Source: Rhodocyclales bacterium
Lineage (GTDB): Bacteria > Pseudomonadota > Gammaproteobacteria > Burkholderiales > Rhodocyclaceae
Assembly: GCA_016183655.1 (NCBI GenBank)
Contig: JACPEH010000010.1
Span: 181,170 to 245,169 of the forward strand
Reading direction: 5' to 3'
DNA length: 64,000 bases
The notes below the pieces were generated by a model. That model searched no databases and was not told the DNA's origin. It saw only the letters and a program-made list of their open reading frames with translations. Position 1 is the first letter of the stretch, and the number at the start of each line of letters is the position of its first letter. Made by a program: the position numbers and the translations under genes. Of this stretch, positions 28,839 through 37,291 are shown piece by piece.

Positions 28839-30041
28839 TTAAAGGATCGCCTCGAAGATGCCGGCGGCGCCCATGCCGGTGCCGATGCACATCGTCACCA
28901 TGCCGTAGCGCTGCTTCGTCCGCTGAAGGCCGTGCACCACGGTCGCGGTACGGATCGCCCCGGTGGCGCCGAGCGGGTGGCCCAGCGCGATCGCCCCGCC
29001 GAGCGGGTTGACCTTCGCCGGATCGAGTTCGAGCGTGCGCATCACCGCCAGCGCCTGGGCGGCGAAGGCTTCGTTCAGCTCGATCCAGTCCAGGTCCTGC
29101 TGACGCAGGCCGGCCTGCTTGAGCGCGCGCGGGATGGCCTCGATCGGGCCGATGCCCATCACTTCCGGCGGCACGCCGGCGACCGAGTAGCCGGCGAAGC
29201 GCGCCAGCGGCTTCAGGTTGAACTGCTTGAGGATCTTCTCCGAGACGATCAGCACGGCGCCGGCGCCGTCCGACATCTGCGAGCTGTTGCCGGCGGTGAC
29301 CGACCCCTTCGCGGCGAACACCGGCTTCAGCTTGGCGAGACGCTCCAGCGAGCTGTCCGGGCGCGGGCCTTCGTCAGTGTCGGCGAGGTATTCCTTGACC
29401 TTCACTTCGCCGCTCTTCAGGTCCGGCACGTGTGCCTTGACCGCGTACGGCGAGATCTCGGCCTTGAAGTGGCCGGCCTGGATCGCCGCGCAGGCCTTCT
29501 GGTGCGAGGCCACGGCAAAGGCGTCCTGGTCGTCGCGCGAGACCTTCCACTGCGCGGCGACCTTCTCGGCGGTCAGCCCCATGCCGAAGGCGATCGCGTA
29601 GTTGTCGTCGTTCTCGAAGATCGCCGGGTTGATGGCGATCTTGTTGCCCATCATCTGATTCATCAGCGACATCGTCTCGGTGCCGGCGGCGATCATCACG
29701 TCGGCTTCGCCGAGGCGGATGCGCGACGCGGCGTCGGCGACGGCCTGCACGCCGGACGAGCAGAAGCGGTTGATGGTGTAGCCCGGCACCGTGTTCGGCA
29801 GGCCGGCCAGCAGCACGCCGATGCGGGCGACGTTCATGCCCTGCTCGGCTTCCGGCATCGCGCAGCCGACGATCACGTCCTCGACCAGCGCCGGATCAAG
29901 GCCGGGGGCCTGTGCCATCACCGACTTGATTGCGTGCGCCAGCATGTCGTCCGGCCGGACGTGGCCGAACATGCCCTTGCGCTTGGCCACCGGCAGACGC
30001 GTGGCGGCAACGATGTAGGCGTCCTGAATCTGTTTGCTCAT
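28839..30041 (-). CDS. Thiolase (acetyl-CoA C-acyltransferase, FadA-type)
   Basis: 400-residue thiolase catalysing the last step of beta-oxidation (3-ketoacyl-CoA + CoA). Nucleophilic Cys94 in NRFCSSG, His355 in GHPLGATG and second Cys385 in MCIGTGMGA are all present. Strong SD AAGGAG 8 nt before ATG 30041. Follows the HAD-ECH gene by 19 bp, forming an operon from the promoter near 32517. Biosynthetic thiolase activity is possible, but the partner points to degradation. Confidence 0.93.
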   Translation of the reverse strand: MSKQIQDAYIVAATRLPVAKRKGMFGHVRPDDMLAHAIKSVMAQAPGLDPALVEDVIVGCAMPEAEQGMNVARIGVLLAGLPNTVPGYTINRFCSSGVQAVADAASRIRLGEADVMIAAGTETMSLMNQMMGNKIAINPAIFENDDNYAIAFGMGLTAEKVAAQWKVSRDDQDAFAVASHQKACAAIQAGHFKAEISPYAVKAHVPDLKSGEVKVKEYLADTDEGPRPDSSLERLAKLKPVFAAKGSVTAGNSSQMSDGAGAVLIVSEKILKQFNLKPLARFAGYSVAGVPPEVMGIGPIEAIPRALKQAGLRQQDLDWIELNEAFAAQALAVMRTLELDPAKVNPLGGAIALGHPLGATGAIRTATVVHGLQRTKQRYGMVTMCIGTGMGAAGIFEAIL

Positions 30042-30060
30042 TGTCTGTTCTCCTTGCCTA

Positions 30061-32448
30061 TTAATTGCGCAGCGGCTTGCCGGTTTCCAGCATGTGCTGG
30101 ATTCGCTGTTGCGTTTTCTCGGTCTTCAGCAGCTCGACGAAGAGCTTGCGCTCGACGGTCAGCAGCCACTGCTCGTCGACCAGCGAACCGGTCTCGACGT
30201 CGCCGCCGCACAGCGCGGTGGCGGCGGCCTTGGCCACGGTGTAGTCGTGCGCCGAGATCATGCCGCCCTCCTTCATGTTGGCGAGCATCATTTCGCAGTT
30301 GGCGATGCCGGTGCGGCCGGCGACCTTGACGCCGCGCGGCGACAGCTTCGGGTAGTAGCCGGCCTCGGCCAGCGCACGCGCCTCGCGGATCGCCACGTAG
30401 AGCAGTTCGTTGGCGTTGAGGACGATCTTGTCGGTCGCCTGCGTGAAGCCGAGCTCGACGGCCTGCGCGCCGCTCTTCGAGACGTTGGCCATGGCGATGG
30501 TCATGAACACCGGCTGGATGAACTCGAAGACGTCGCCGCCGCCGGTCTTCGCCGCATTCTGCGCGGCGCGGATGGCGAACTCCTTGCAGCCGCCGCCGGC
30601 CGGAATCAGGCCGACCCCGGCCTCGACCAGGCCGATGTAGCTTTCCAGCGCGATGACACGCTTCGCGGCATGCATCAGGAACTCGCAGCCGCCGCCCAGC
30701 GCCATGCCCTGCACTGCGGCCACCACCGGCACCTTGGCGTACTTCAAGGTCATCGAGGCCTTCTGGAACTCGCCGACGTATTCGTCGAGCAGGTCGAACT
30801 TGCCGGCGGCGAGGCCTTCGGCGACTTCCTTGAGGTTGGCGCCGACGGCGAACGGCGCTTCGTGCCAGACGACGACGCCCTTCAGTTCCTTCTCGGCACG
30901 GGCGATCGCTTCCTGCACGCCGACGATGACGTCGCGGCCGAGCGCGTGCATCTTGGTGGTGAAGGAGAGGATGCCGATCCCGTCATCGACCTGCGGCAGC
31001 TTCCACAGGCGGACGCCGGCGTTTTCCCAGATCATCTCGCCCTGCTCCGCCTTCTCGCCGAGCACGCGCTCGGGGAAGATCTGGCGCTGGTAGACCGGCA
31101 GCGTCGAGCGCGCCTGCAGCTTGTTCGCCGACGCCGAGTACGAGCCCTCGGCAGCGTGCACGCCCCCTTGTTCGACTCGCTCGAACACCCAGGCCGGCAG
31201 CGGCGCATCGCTCATCGCCTTGCCGGCAGCGATATCGTCGCGCACGGCTTCGGCGATGGCCTTCCAGCCGGCGGCCTGCCAGGTCTCGAACGGTCCCTGC
31301 GACCAGCCGAAGCCCCAGCGCATGGCGAAGTCGACGTCGCGCGCATTGTGCGCGATGCCTTCGAGGTGCAGCGCCACGTAATGGAAGATATCGCGGAAGA
31401 TGGCCCACAGGAATTGCGCCTGCGGGTGGCTGGAAGCACGCAGCTGGGCGAACTTCTCGGCCGGGTTCCTGTTCTTCAGGATGGCCAGCACGTCGGCGGC
31501 AACGTCGCCGGCGGCGTCGCGATAGTCCTGCGCGGCAAGATCGAGGACCTTGATCGCCTTGCCTTCCTTCTTGAAGATGCCGCACCTGGTCTTCTGCCCG
31601 AGCGCGCCCTTCGCGATCAGCGCCGACAGCCAGGCCGGCGCGGCGTAGTACTTGTGCCACGGATCGTTCGGCAGCGTGTCCTGCATCGTCTTGATGACGT
31701 GCGCCATGGTGTCGAGACCAACGACGTCGGCGGTGCGGTAGGTGGCGCTCTTCGGGCGGCCGATCAGCGGCCCGGTCAGGCCATCGACCTCGTCGAAACC
31801 GAGGCCGAACTGCTGCGTGTGATGCATCACCGCCAGGATCGAGAAGACGCCGACGCGGTTGGCGACGAAGTTCGGCGTATCGAGCGCGCGCACGACGCCC
31901 TTGCCGAGGCGCGAGACGACCCACGATTCGAGGTTGTCGAGCATCCCGGCATTCGTCTCACGCGTGGCGATCAGCTCGACCAGATGCATGTAGCGCGGCG
32001 GGTTGAAGAAGTGGATGCCGCAGAAGTTCGGGCGCAAGGCTGCCGGCAGGCCTTCGGCCAGCCGGTTGATCGACAGGCCCGAGGTGTTCGAGGCGATGAT
32101 CGCGTCCGGCGCGATGAACGGGCTGATCTTGCGATAGAGGTCGTCCTTCCACTCCATCTTCTCGGCGATGGCCTCGATGATCAGGTCGCAACCCTTCAGT
32201 TGCTCCAGGTGCTGCTCGTAGTTGGCGGCATCGATGTAGGCGACGCGGTCCTTGGTCGCCAGCGGCGACGGCTCCAGCTTCTTGAGGCCGTCGATGGCCT
32301 TTTTGACGATGCCGTTCGGATCGCCTTCCTTGGCCGGAAGGTCGAAGAGCACGACCGGCACTTCGGCGTTGGCGAGGTGTGCGGCGATCTGCGCGCCCAT
32401 CACCCCGGCCCCGAGCACCGCGACTTTCTTGACGATGAAGTTGCTCAA
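30061..32448 (-). CDS. Multifunctional 3-hydroxyacyl-CoA dehydrogenase / enoyl-CoA hydratase (HAD-ECH order)
   Basis: 795 residues with the dehydrogenase first: NAD site VAVLGAGVMGAQIA (about 9-22) and HFFNPP segment of HAD, with its C-terminal domains, and an enoyl-CoA hydratase/isomerase fold at the C-terminal half (about 490-700) including GVVVWHEAPFAVGANL and QGMALGGGCEFLMHA. This reversed order is that of FadN-type proteins. TTG start at 32448 is supported by SD AAGGAG at 6 nt and by the family N-terminus MSNFIVKKVAVLG. First gene of an operon with the thiolase, under the PsrA-like operator. Confidence 0.92.
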   Translation of the reverse strand: MSNFIVKKVAVLGAGVMGAQIAAHLANAEVPVVLFDLPAKEGDPNGIVKKAIDGLKKLEPSPLATKDRVAYIDAANYEQHLEQLKGCDLIIEAIAEKMEWKDDLYRKISPFIAPDAIIASNTSGLSINRLAEGLPAALRPNFCGIHFFNPPRYMHLVELIATRETNAGMLDNLESWVVSRLGKGVVRALDTPNFVANRVGVFSILAVMHHTQQFGLGFDEVDGLTGPLIGRPKSATYRTADVVGLDTMAHVIKTMQDTLPNDPWHKYYAAPAWLSALIAKGALGQKTRCGIFKKEGKAIKVLDLAAQDYRDAAGDVAADVLAILKNRNPAEKFAQLRASSHPQAQFLWAIFRDIFHYVALHLEGIAHNARDVDFAMRWGFGWSQGPFETWQAAGWKAIAEAVRDDIAAGKAMSDAPLPAWVFERVEQGGVHAAEGSYSASANKLQARSTLPVYQRQIFPERVLGEKAEQGEMIWENAGVRLWKLPQVDDGIGILSFTTKMHALGRDVIVGVQEAIARAEKELKGVVVWHEAPFAVGANLKEVAEGLAAGKFDLLDEYVGEFQKASMTLKYAKVPVVAAVQGMALGGGCEFLMHAAKRVIALESYIGLVEAGVGLIPAGGGCKEFAIRAAQNAAKTGGGDVFEFIQPVFMTIAMANVSKSGAQAVELGFTQATDKIVLNANELLYVAIREARALAEAGYYPKLSPRGVKVAGRTGIANCEMMLANMKEGGMISAHDYTVAKAAATALCGGDVETGSLVDEQWLLTVERKLFVELLKTEKTQQRIQHMLETGKPLRN

Positions 32449-32507
32449 GCTGTTCTCCTTTGATGGATTGGAGTCCGACAGCGACCGCCGGCAAGCCGGT
32501 CACCGAA

Positions 32508-32551
32508 TTAAACGAACGTTTGAATTATATGTTGTTTGAACCGGAGGTCAA
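32508..32551 (-). promoter_or_regulatory. Sigma70 promoter with PsrA-like operator for the HAD-ECH/thiolase operon
   Basis: On the minus strand: -35 TTGACC (32551 to 32546), 16-bp spacer, -10 TATAAT (32529 to 32524), then the operator TTCAAACGTTCGTTTAA (32524 to 32508) across the expected start site near 32517. Core AAACG-nn-CGTTT is palindromic and fits the published PsrA consensus G/CAAAC(N2-4)GTTTG/C. The same 17-mer lies before the psrA-like gene. The spacer also carries a TTCAAAC half-site. Confidence 0.82.
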
Positions 32552-32563
32552 GGGGGAAAATGC

Positions 32564-32596
32564 AAAAAAAAAAACGGCGCCCGTTCGGGCGCCGTT
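32564..32596 (-). terminator. Intrinsic terminator after fadL
   Basis: AACGGCGCCCG-tt-CGGGCGCCGTT (32573-32596), 11 bp, followed on the minus strand by a run of eleven T (32574 to 32564). It is 19 bp past the fadL stop codon, a classical rho-independent terminator isolating fadL from the downstream HAD-ECH promoter. Confidence 0.93.
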
Positions 32597-32614
32597 GATT
32601 TGGAGTGACCGCTT

Positions 32615-33919
32615 TCAGAAGGCCATCGAATACTGCGCCCCAAGAATCCAGACGCTGGCCTCATACTCACCGGTGAGCGTACCGCGACCACTGGCGGTTT
32701 GATTGTTATTGATCTTGCTGTCTTTCACGTAAAGGTAAGCAAGACCAAGATCAAGCTTCGATGTTTTGGTCGGCATCCATTGAGCCCCTGTCGAGAACCA
32801 GAGGCGATTGTTGTCCGGCATCGAAGCGAGGCGAGTCGCTGCGCGCTTCACGGGGGTCTCATCGTAGGCGACGCCAAACTTCAGCTTCCAAGCATCGTTG
32901 TACTTGTAATTCGCCCCAAGAGCGACTCGCCAGGTATCCCGGAAATCGGTATCCAAGGTCTGTGCGTTCAGGCCATTCAGCGCACCGGAAGTACGCATAA
33001 TGTCCACTTTGGGAATCGAACTCCAACCGGTCCACGAGATGTCGCCGAGCATTTCCCACTTGTCGCTCAACTGCTGAGACACGCTGGCAATAAAGGTATC
33101 AGGAAGCGTGATCTTCGCCTTCAAGTCCGACTGCCGGCCAGCTGCGATGAGGCCGGCTGCGGTAGCAGTTCCAAGACCGGTACCATCGTCGGCCAACTTG
33201 ACATCACCCGTCGTGTGATACTTCACCTCCGAACGATAAGACAACCCGACTTTCGTTGAAGGCGAGAGAGTGAACAACGCACCAACGTTCCACCCCCACG
33301 CATCGTCGTCCAATTTCATTGTCGACACAACGTGCGACGTCCCGACAGTAGTCGTGGCAGCCATCCGGACATATTCGGCGTCAATGCGCTGCCAGTTCAG
33401 CCCCGCGCCCAAGGAGACTTTGTCGTTCAGACGGTAAGCAACGGACGGATTGATGTTCAGCGTTTTGATATCGAACTTAACGCCTTGCGCCGCGCCAAGC
33501 CAGCGGTCGTCGTACTCCGTCTTCAAGCCGAACGGTCCGCTAATACCAAGGCCAACGTACAAATCCTTGGTCAACGCCCAGGACAGGTAAGCGTTGGGAA
33601 TAAATCCCCACCCGCCCGCATCACCGCCATCACCAGAGCCGGCAAGATTGCCGACGCTAGACCCCTTGTCGGTAAAATTGAAGCTCGGCTTAACCGCTGA
33701 AACACCGACCGAAAACTCTCGCTCCTGGAGTTGAGTCATTCCGGCTGGGTTATAAAAAATGGTGCTTGCGTTATCCGCGACAGCAGCCGAACCTGCGTAG
33801 GCATTTCCAATGCCACTCGCGTTCTGCTCGAGCAGCTGGAACCCAGCCGCGCTTGCCGCGCCGGCGAAACCTGCCATGATCAGCGCCGGGATCAGGCGCA
33901 TGGTCAACCCCTTATTCAT
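32615..33919 (-). CDS. fadL: Outer-membrane long-chain fatty-acid transporter (FadL/OmpP1)
   Basis: 434-residue outer-membrane beta-barrel that admits hydrophobic substrates. Signal peptide about 1-24 (ending AASAA), then the hatch/N-terminal signature AGFQLLEQNASGIGNAYAG and SAAVADNASTIFYNPAGMTQL, the most conserved FadL region. C-terminal residue is Phe, as for barrel proteins. SD AGGAGA precedes ATG 33919. The gene is noticeably less G+C-rich and less G/C-biased at third positions than its flanks. Its own terminator follows. Supplies fatty acids to the surrounding beta-oxidation genes (inference). Confidence 0.94.
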   Translation of the reverse strand: MNKGLTMRLIPALIMAGFAGAASAAGFQLLEQNASGIGNAYAGSAAVADNASTIFYNPAGMTQLQEREFSVGVSAVKPSFNFTDKGSSVGNLAGSGDGGDAGGWGFIPNAYLSWALTKDLYVGLGISGPFGLKTEYDDRWLGAAQGVKFDIKTLNINPSVAYRLNDKVSLGAGLNWQRIDAEYVRMAATTTVGTSHVVSTMKLDDDAWGWNVGALFTLSPSTKVGLSYRSEVKYHTTGDVKLADDGTGLGTATAAGLIAAGRQSDLKAKITLPDTFIASVSQQLSDKWEMLGDISWTGWSSIPKVDIMRTSGALNGLNAQTLDTDFRDTWRVALGANYKYNDAWKLKFGVAYDETPVKRAATRLASMPDNNRLWFSTGAQWMPTKTSKLDLGLAYLYVKDSKINNNQTASGRGTLTGEYEASVWILGAQYSMAF

Positions 33920-34019
33920 ACTTTGGTCTCCTAGGTCTTGAATTATCGTTAGAAAAATGGTTTTTCTTCCGACTTTAACAACGGCTATTTAACAAAAAAA
34001 CAACAACGAAAGGCTAGTA

Positions 34020-34418
34020 TTACTCGGCCTTCGGCAGCTCCCGCTTGACCCCTTGTTGGGTAATCGCAACATAGGTCAGCGTTGCTTCCGTCACTTTCAC
34101 CGTGACGGGGTCAGTGGGATTGCGTTCGGCATAAACCTCGACGTTTACCTTGATCGAGGTGCGCCCGGTTTCGACGACTTCGGCATAGAAACTCACCACA
34201 TCGCCGACCGATACCGGTTGCTTGAACAGGAACGAGTTGACCGACACCGTCGCCACGCGGCCGCGGGCTCGCCGCATGGCGGGGATGGCGCCGGCCACAT
34301 CGACCTGGGCCATGATCCAGCCCCCGAAGACATCGCCGTTCTGGTTGACGTCCGCCGGCATCGGCATGACGCGCAGCGTGGGCTGGCCTTTCGGCAGCTG
34401 GACAGGTTCTTCAGCCAT
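34020..34418 (-). CDS. yciA: Acyl-CoA thioesterase, YciA type
   Basis: 132-residue hot-dog thioesterase, the same length as E. coli YciA, with LRVMPMPADVNQNGDVFGGWIMAQVDVAGAI (Asn/Asp motif of the catalytic loop) and VATVSVNSFLFKQPVSVGDVVSFYA. It hydrolyses acyl-CoAs, relieving CoA sequestration. Start ATG 34418 overlaps the ECH-HAD gene stop by 8 bp, so it is the last gene of the fad operon. Confidence 0.93.
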   Translation of the reverse strand: MAEEPVQLPKGQPTLRVMPMPADVNQNGDVFGGWIMAQVDVAGAIPAMRRARGRVATVSVNSFLFKQPVSVGDVVSFYAEVVETGRTSIKVNVEVYAERNPTDPVTVKVTEATLTYVAITQQGVKRELPKAE

Positions 34419-36333
34419 TCTGTTTCTTCACGTAGTTGAGGGGACCACCGGTAAAGGGTGCAAAACCGGTACCGAATATTACCCCGGCGTCGGCCAGGTC
34501 GGCATCGGCGACGACCCCCCCATCCACGAGTTTTTGCGTCCGCTCCAGCAGCGGCCGGATCAGGCGCTCGGCGAGGCCGGCCGGAACCGTGCCGGCAACG
34601 CCTTTTGCAGGCTTGCCGCTGCTGTGGTCATAGAAGCCCTTGCCGGTCTTCTTGCCGAGATGGCCGGCGTTGAAACGCTCGACGAGGCACTTCGGCGGTT
34701 CGGCCCCGGAGCCGGCCAGCGCCTTGCCGGCCGCCATCGCCACGTCCAGGCCAACCATGTCGACCAGCTCGACCGGTCCCATCGGCATGCCGAAGGCGAG
34801 CATCGCCTCGTCGACCGTCTCCGGCGCGATCCCTTCATCCACCGCCCGCATCGCTTCCAGCATGTAGGGGCCGAGCACCGCATTGACCAGGAAGCCCGGC
34901 GCACTGTGCACCGGCAGCGGCAGGCGCTCGATCTGCTTGACGAAGGCGGCCGCCTTCTTCGCCATGTCCGGATCGCCGCCTTCGGCGGAAACCACTTCGA
35001 CCAGCGGCATCTTCGCCACCGGGTTAAAGAAATGGATGCCGACCAGTCGCGCCGGGTTCTTCAACACCGTGCGCAGATCTTCGAGCTTGAGGCTGGACGT
35101 ATTGGTCGCCAGCACGGCATCGGGCCGCATCACTGCATCGAGTTTGCGGAACAGCGCGTGCTTGGCATCGACGTTCTCGAAGATCGCTTCGATCACCACA
35201 TCGGCGTGCGCCGCCCCCAGCCCCTCCGGGTCCGGGATCAGGCGGTCCATGACCGCGCGCAGCTGCAGCTGGTCGCGGATGCGCCTGGCGAAGCCGTCGC
35301 GGGCGCGCTTGATCGCCGGCGCGATGCGCTCCATGGTCTGGTCCTGCAACGTTACCGTCAGGCCGCGCAGCGCACACCAGGCGGCGATGTCGCCGCCCAT
35401 GACGCCGGCCCCGACGACGTGCACGCGCCGGGCCTTGAATTCCACATCCTTGCCGAAACTCTTCAGGCGCTCCTGCAGGAAGAAGACGCGGACCAGGTTG
35501 CGCGCGGTCGGCGAGCGGACGATGCCGTCGACCAGTTCCGGCGCCACCAGTGCGTTGCCGTTGTGCTTCGCCCAGATGTCGATGATCGCGTACGGCGCCG
35601 GGTAATGTTCCGGACGCGCGCGCTTGGCCACCTGCTTCTTCGCACCGTTGGCGACGACGAACTTGAGCGGGCCGTTGAGCAGTTTCTGCACGAAGGGCAA
35701 GGGCCGGCGCGGCTGCTTCGACAGCACCAGCATGCGCGCCGCGTTCTCCATCACGCGCGGCGGCACGCAGTCGTCGGCCAGGCCCATGTTGCGTGCGCGC
35801 TTCGCGTCCAGCGTCTTGCCGGTCAGCATCATGTCGAGCGCCGCCGCCGGGCCGACGCGCTCGGGCAGGCGCAGCATGCCGCCCCAGCCCGGGAAGATGC
35901 CGAGCATCACTTCCGGCAAGCCCATTTTCGTTCCCGGCTCGTCGACGGCGAGCAGGTAGCGGCAGGCCAGCGCCAATTCGAGGCCGCCGCCAAGGCAGTG
36001 GCCGCGAACCAGCGCCAGCGTCGGGTACGGCACGGCAGCCAGGCGGTTGAACAGGTTCCAGCCGCGCTCGACCAGCTCGCGCCCCTTTTCGGCGGTATCG
36101 AGCTGCGTGAATTCCTGGATGTCGGCGCCGGCGATGAAGCCCGCTTCCTTGCCGGAGCGGAAGATCAGCGCCTTCGGCGGCTGCCGTTCGAGTGCGTCGA
36201 GCACCTGCCCGAGTTCGCCCATCACCGCTTTCGACAGCGAGTTGGCCGATTCGCCAGCCTTGTCCAGCGTCGCCCAGGCAATGCCTTCGCCATCGACCGC
36301 GACGCGCCAGTGTTGCAGGTTCAAAGTCATCAT
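34411..36333 (-). CDS. Multifunctional enoyl-CoA hydratase / 3-hydroxyacyl-CoA dehydrogenase (ECH-HAD order, FadB/FadJ-like)
   Basis: 640 residues. N-terminal enoyl-CoA hydratase fold (about 1-190: GFIAGADIQEF and RGHCLGGGLELALACRYLLA oxyanion-hole residues), then the dehydrogenase half (about 310-640: VHVVGAGVMGGDIAAWCAL and HFFNPVAKMPLVEV). This is the classical FadB/FadJ domain order, opposite to the other multifunctional protein in this window, and it is shorter than E. coli FadJ (714). The best start is ATG 36333; a TTG at 36348 overlaps the degV stop. A dedicated thiolase lies two genes upstream. Confidence 0.9.
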   Translation of the reverse strand: MMTLNLQHWRVAVDGEGIAWATLDKAGESANSLSKAVMGELGQVLDALERQPPKALIFRSGKEAGFIAGADIQEFTQLDTAEKGRELVERGWNLFNRLAAVPYPTLALVRGHCLGGGLELALACRYLLAVDEPGTKMGLPEVMLGIFPGWGGMLRLPERVGPAAALDMMLTGKTLDAKRARNMGLADDCVPPRVMENAARMLVLSKQPRRPLPFVQKLLNGPLKFVVANGAKKQVAKRARPEHYPAPYAIIDIWAKHNGNALVAPELVDGIVRSPTARNLVRVFFLQERLKSFGKDVEFKARRVHVVGAGVMGGDIAAWCALRGLTVTLQDQTMERIAPAIKRARDGFARRIRDQLQLRAVMDRLIPDPEGLGAAHADVVIEAIFENVDAKHALFRKLDAVMRPDAVLATNTSSLKLEDLRTVLKNPARLVGIHFFNPVAKMPLVEVVSAEGGDPDMAKKAAAFVKQIERLPLPVHSAPGFLVNAVLGPYMLEAMRAVDEGIAPETVDEAMLAFGMPMGPVELVDMVGLDVAMAAGKALAGSGAEPPKCLVERFNAGHLGKKTGKGFYDHSSGKPAKGVAGTVPAGLAERLIRPLLERTQKLVDGGVVADADLADAGVIFGTGFAPFTGGPLNYVKKQNG

Positions 36334-36344
36334 TTCCAGTTCTT

Positions 36345-37289
36345 TCAATGCAGGGGCTGACCGCTCGCGGCAAACGCCAGCGACACGGCCCCCGGTCCGA
36401 CGTTAACCGCGGCGGTCTTGCTCATCGGCGAGAGGAGGATTTCGACGCCGTTCTCGCGCGCTGCCTGCGCGAGCTGGACGTAACCCGGCAGCTTCGGCAC
36501 GGCATCCAGCGAACCGCCGTAGCTGATGCAGACATACGGTGCCTCCAGCCCTCGGCGCACGCGTTCGGCCGCCTTCGAGAACAGGCGCTCGACACCGGCC
36601 TCGAAGCCACGGACCTTGTCGACGGGGCCGGTGACGTCCTGATGGCAATGCAGCAGCGGCTTTACGTCGAGCATCGAGCCCAGCGTGTAGGCGCCCCAGC
36701 CGATGCTCTTGTCGCCCTTCTTCGACGCGCGTTTGTAGATGTGGAACAGGTCGGCCGGCACCATGTAGGTATGTGTCTGCTCGACGATCGTGCGCAGGCG
36801 CGTACCGATCTCGCTCGGCGTACTGCCCTGGCGGATCAGCCGGATCGCTTCCGCGGCCTGCACCGCCTGTCCGGCGAACATGTTGCGCGAGGAGAGCACG
36901 GCCAGCCCGAAGCGCTCCGGCACGCCGGCCTGCCGGCGGATCTGCTTGTACTTGGTGAGGATCGTCCGCGAGGCCAGCATCGCATGGTCGTAGATCGGAC
37001 TACGGCCACTGGTGATGGTCAGGCAGAAGACATAGTCGTAATCGAGGACGAGGCGGTCGAGAAAGAGCGATTCGATCTGCTGCACCGAGTAGGGAATCGA
37101 TTCCGCGAAATCCTCGCTCTTCCGGTCGAGGTGCTTTGCGTAGAACGCATGCGTCTCCGCCGGATCGCGCCGGTCTTCGACGAGGAGGTCGCCGATGCGC
37201 AGCGTGATCGGCATGACGACCACCCCGTACGCATCGATGAATTCCTTGGGCAGATCGCAACAGGAGTCGACAACGACACCGATGCGCAT
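36345..37289 (-). CDS. DegV family fatty-acid-binding protein
   Basis: 314 residues of the DegV/EDD fold, which in studied members (FakB) binds a fatty acid in a pocket between two domains. Conserved: MRIGVVVDSCCDLP, the TITSGRSPIYDHAMLA region (T-S-x-x-x-S-type loop), and late GWGAYTLGSMLDVKPLLHC. Starts 2 nt after the thiolase stop and runs up to the ECH-HAD gene. Fatty-acid binding is the family property; no FakA kinase gene is in the window, so the classical phosphorylation route is unsupported. A carrier role in feeding acyl chains to beta-oxidation is inference from its operon position. Confidence 0.88.
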   Translation of the reverse strand: MRIGVVVDSCCDLPKEFIDAYGVVVMPITLRIGDLLVEDRRDPAETHAFYAKHLDRKSEDFAESIPYSVQQIESLFLDRLVLDYDYVFCLTITSGRSPIYDHAMLASRTILTKYKQIRRQAGVPERFGLAVLSSRNMFAGQAVQAAEAIRLIRQGSTPSEIGTRLRTIVEQTHTYMVPADLFHIYKRASKKGDKSIGWGAYTLGSMLDVKPLLHCHQDVTGPVDKVRGFEAGVERLFSKAAERVRRGLEAPYVCISYGGSLDAVPKLPGYVQLAQAARENGVEILLSPMSKTAAVNVGPGAVSLAFAASGQPLH

Positions 37290-37291
37290 GA

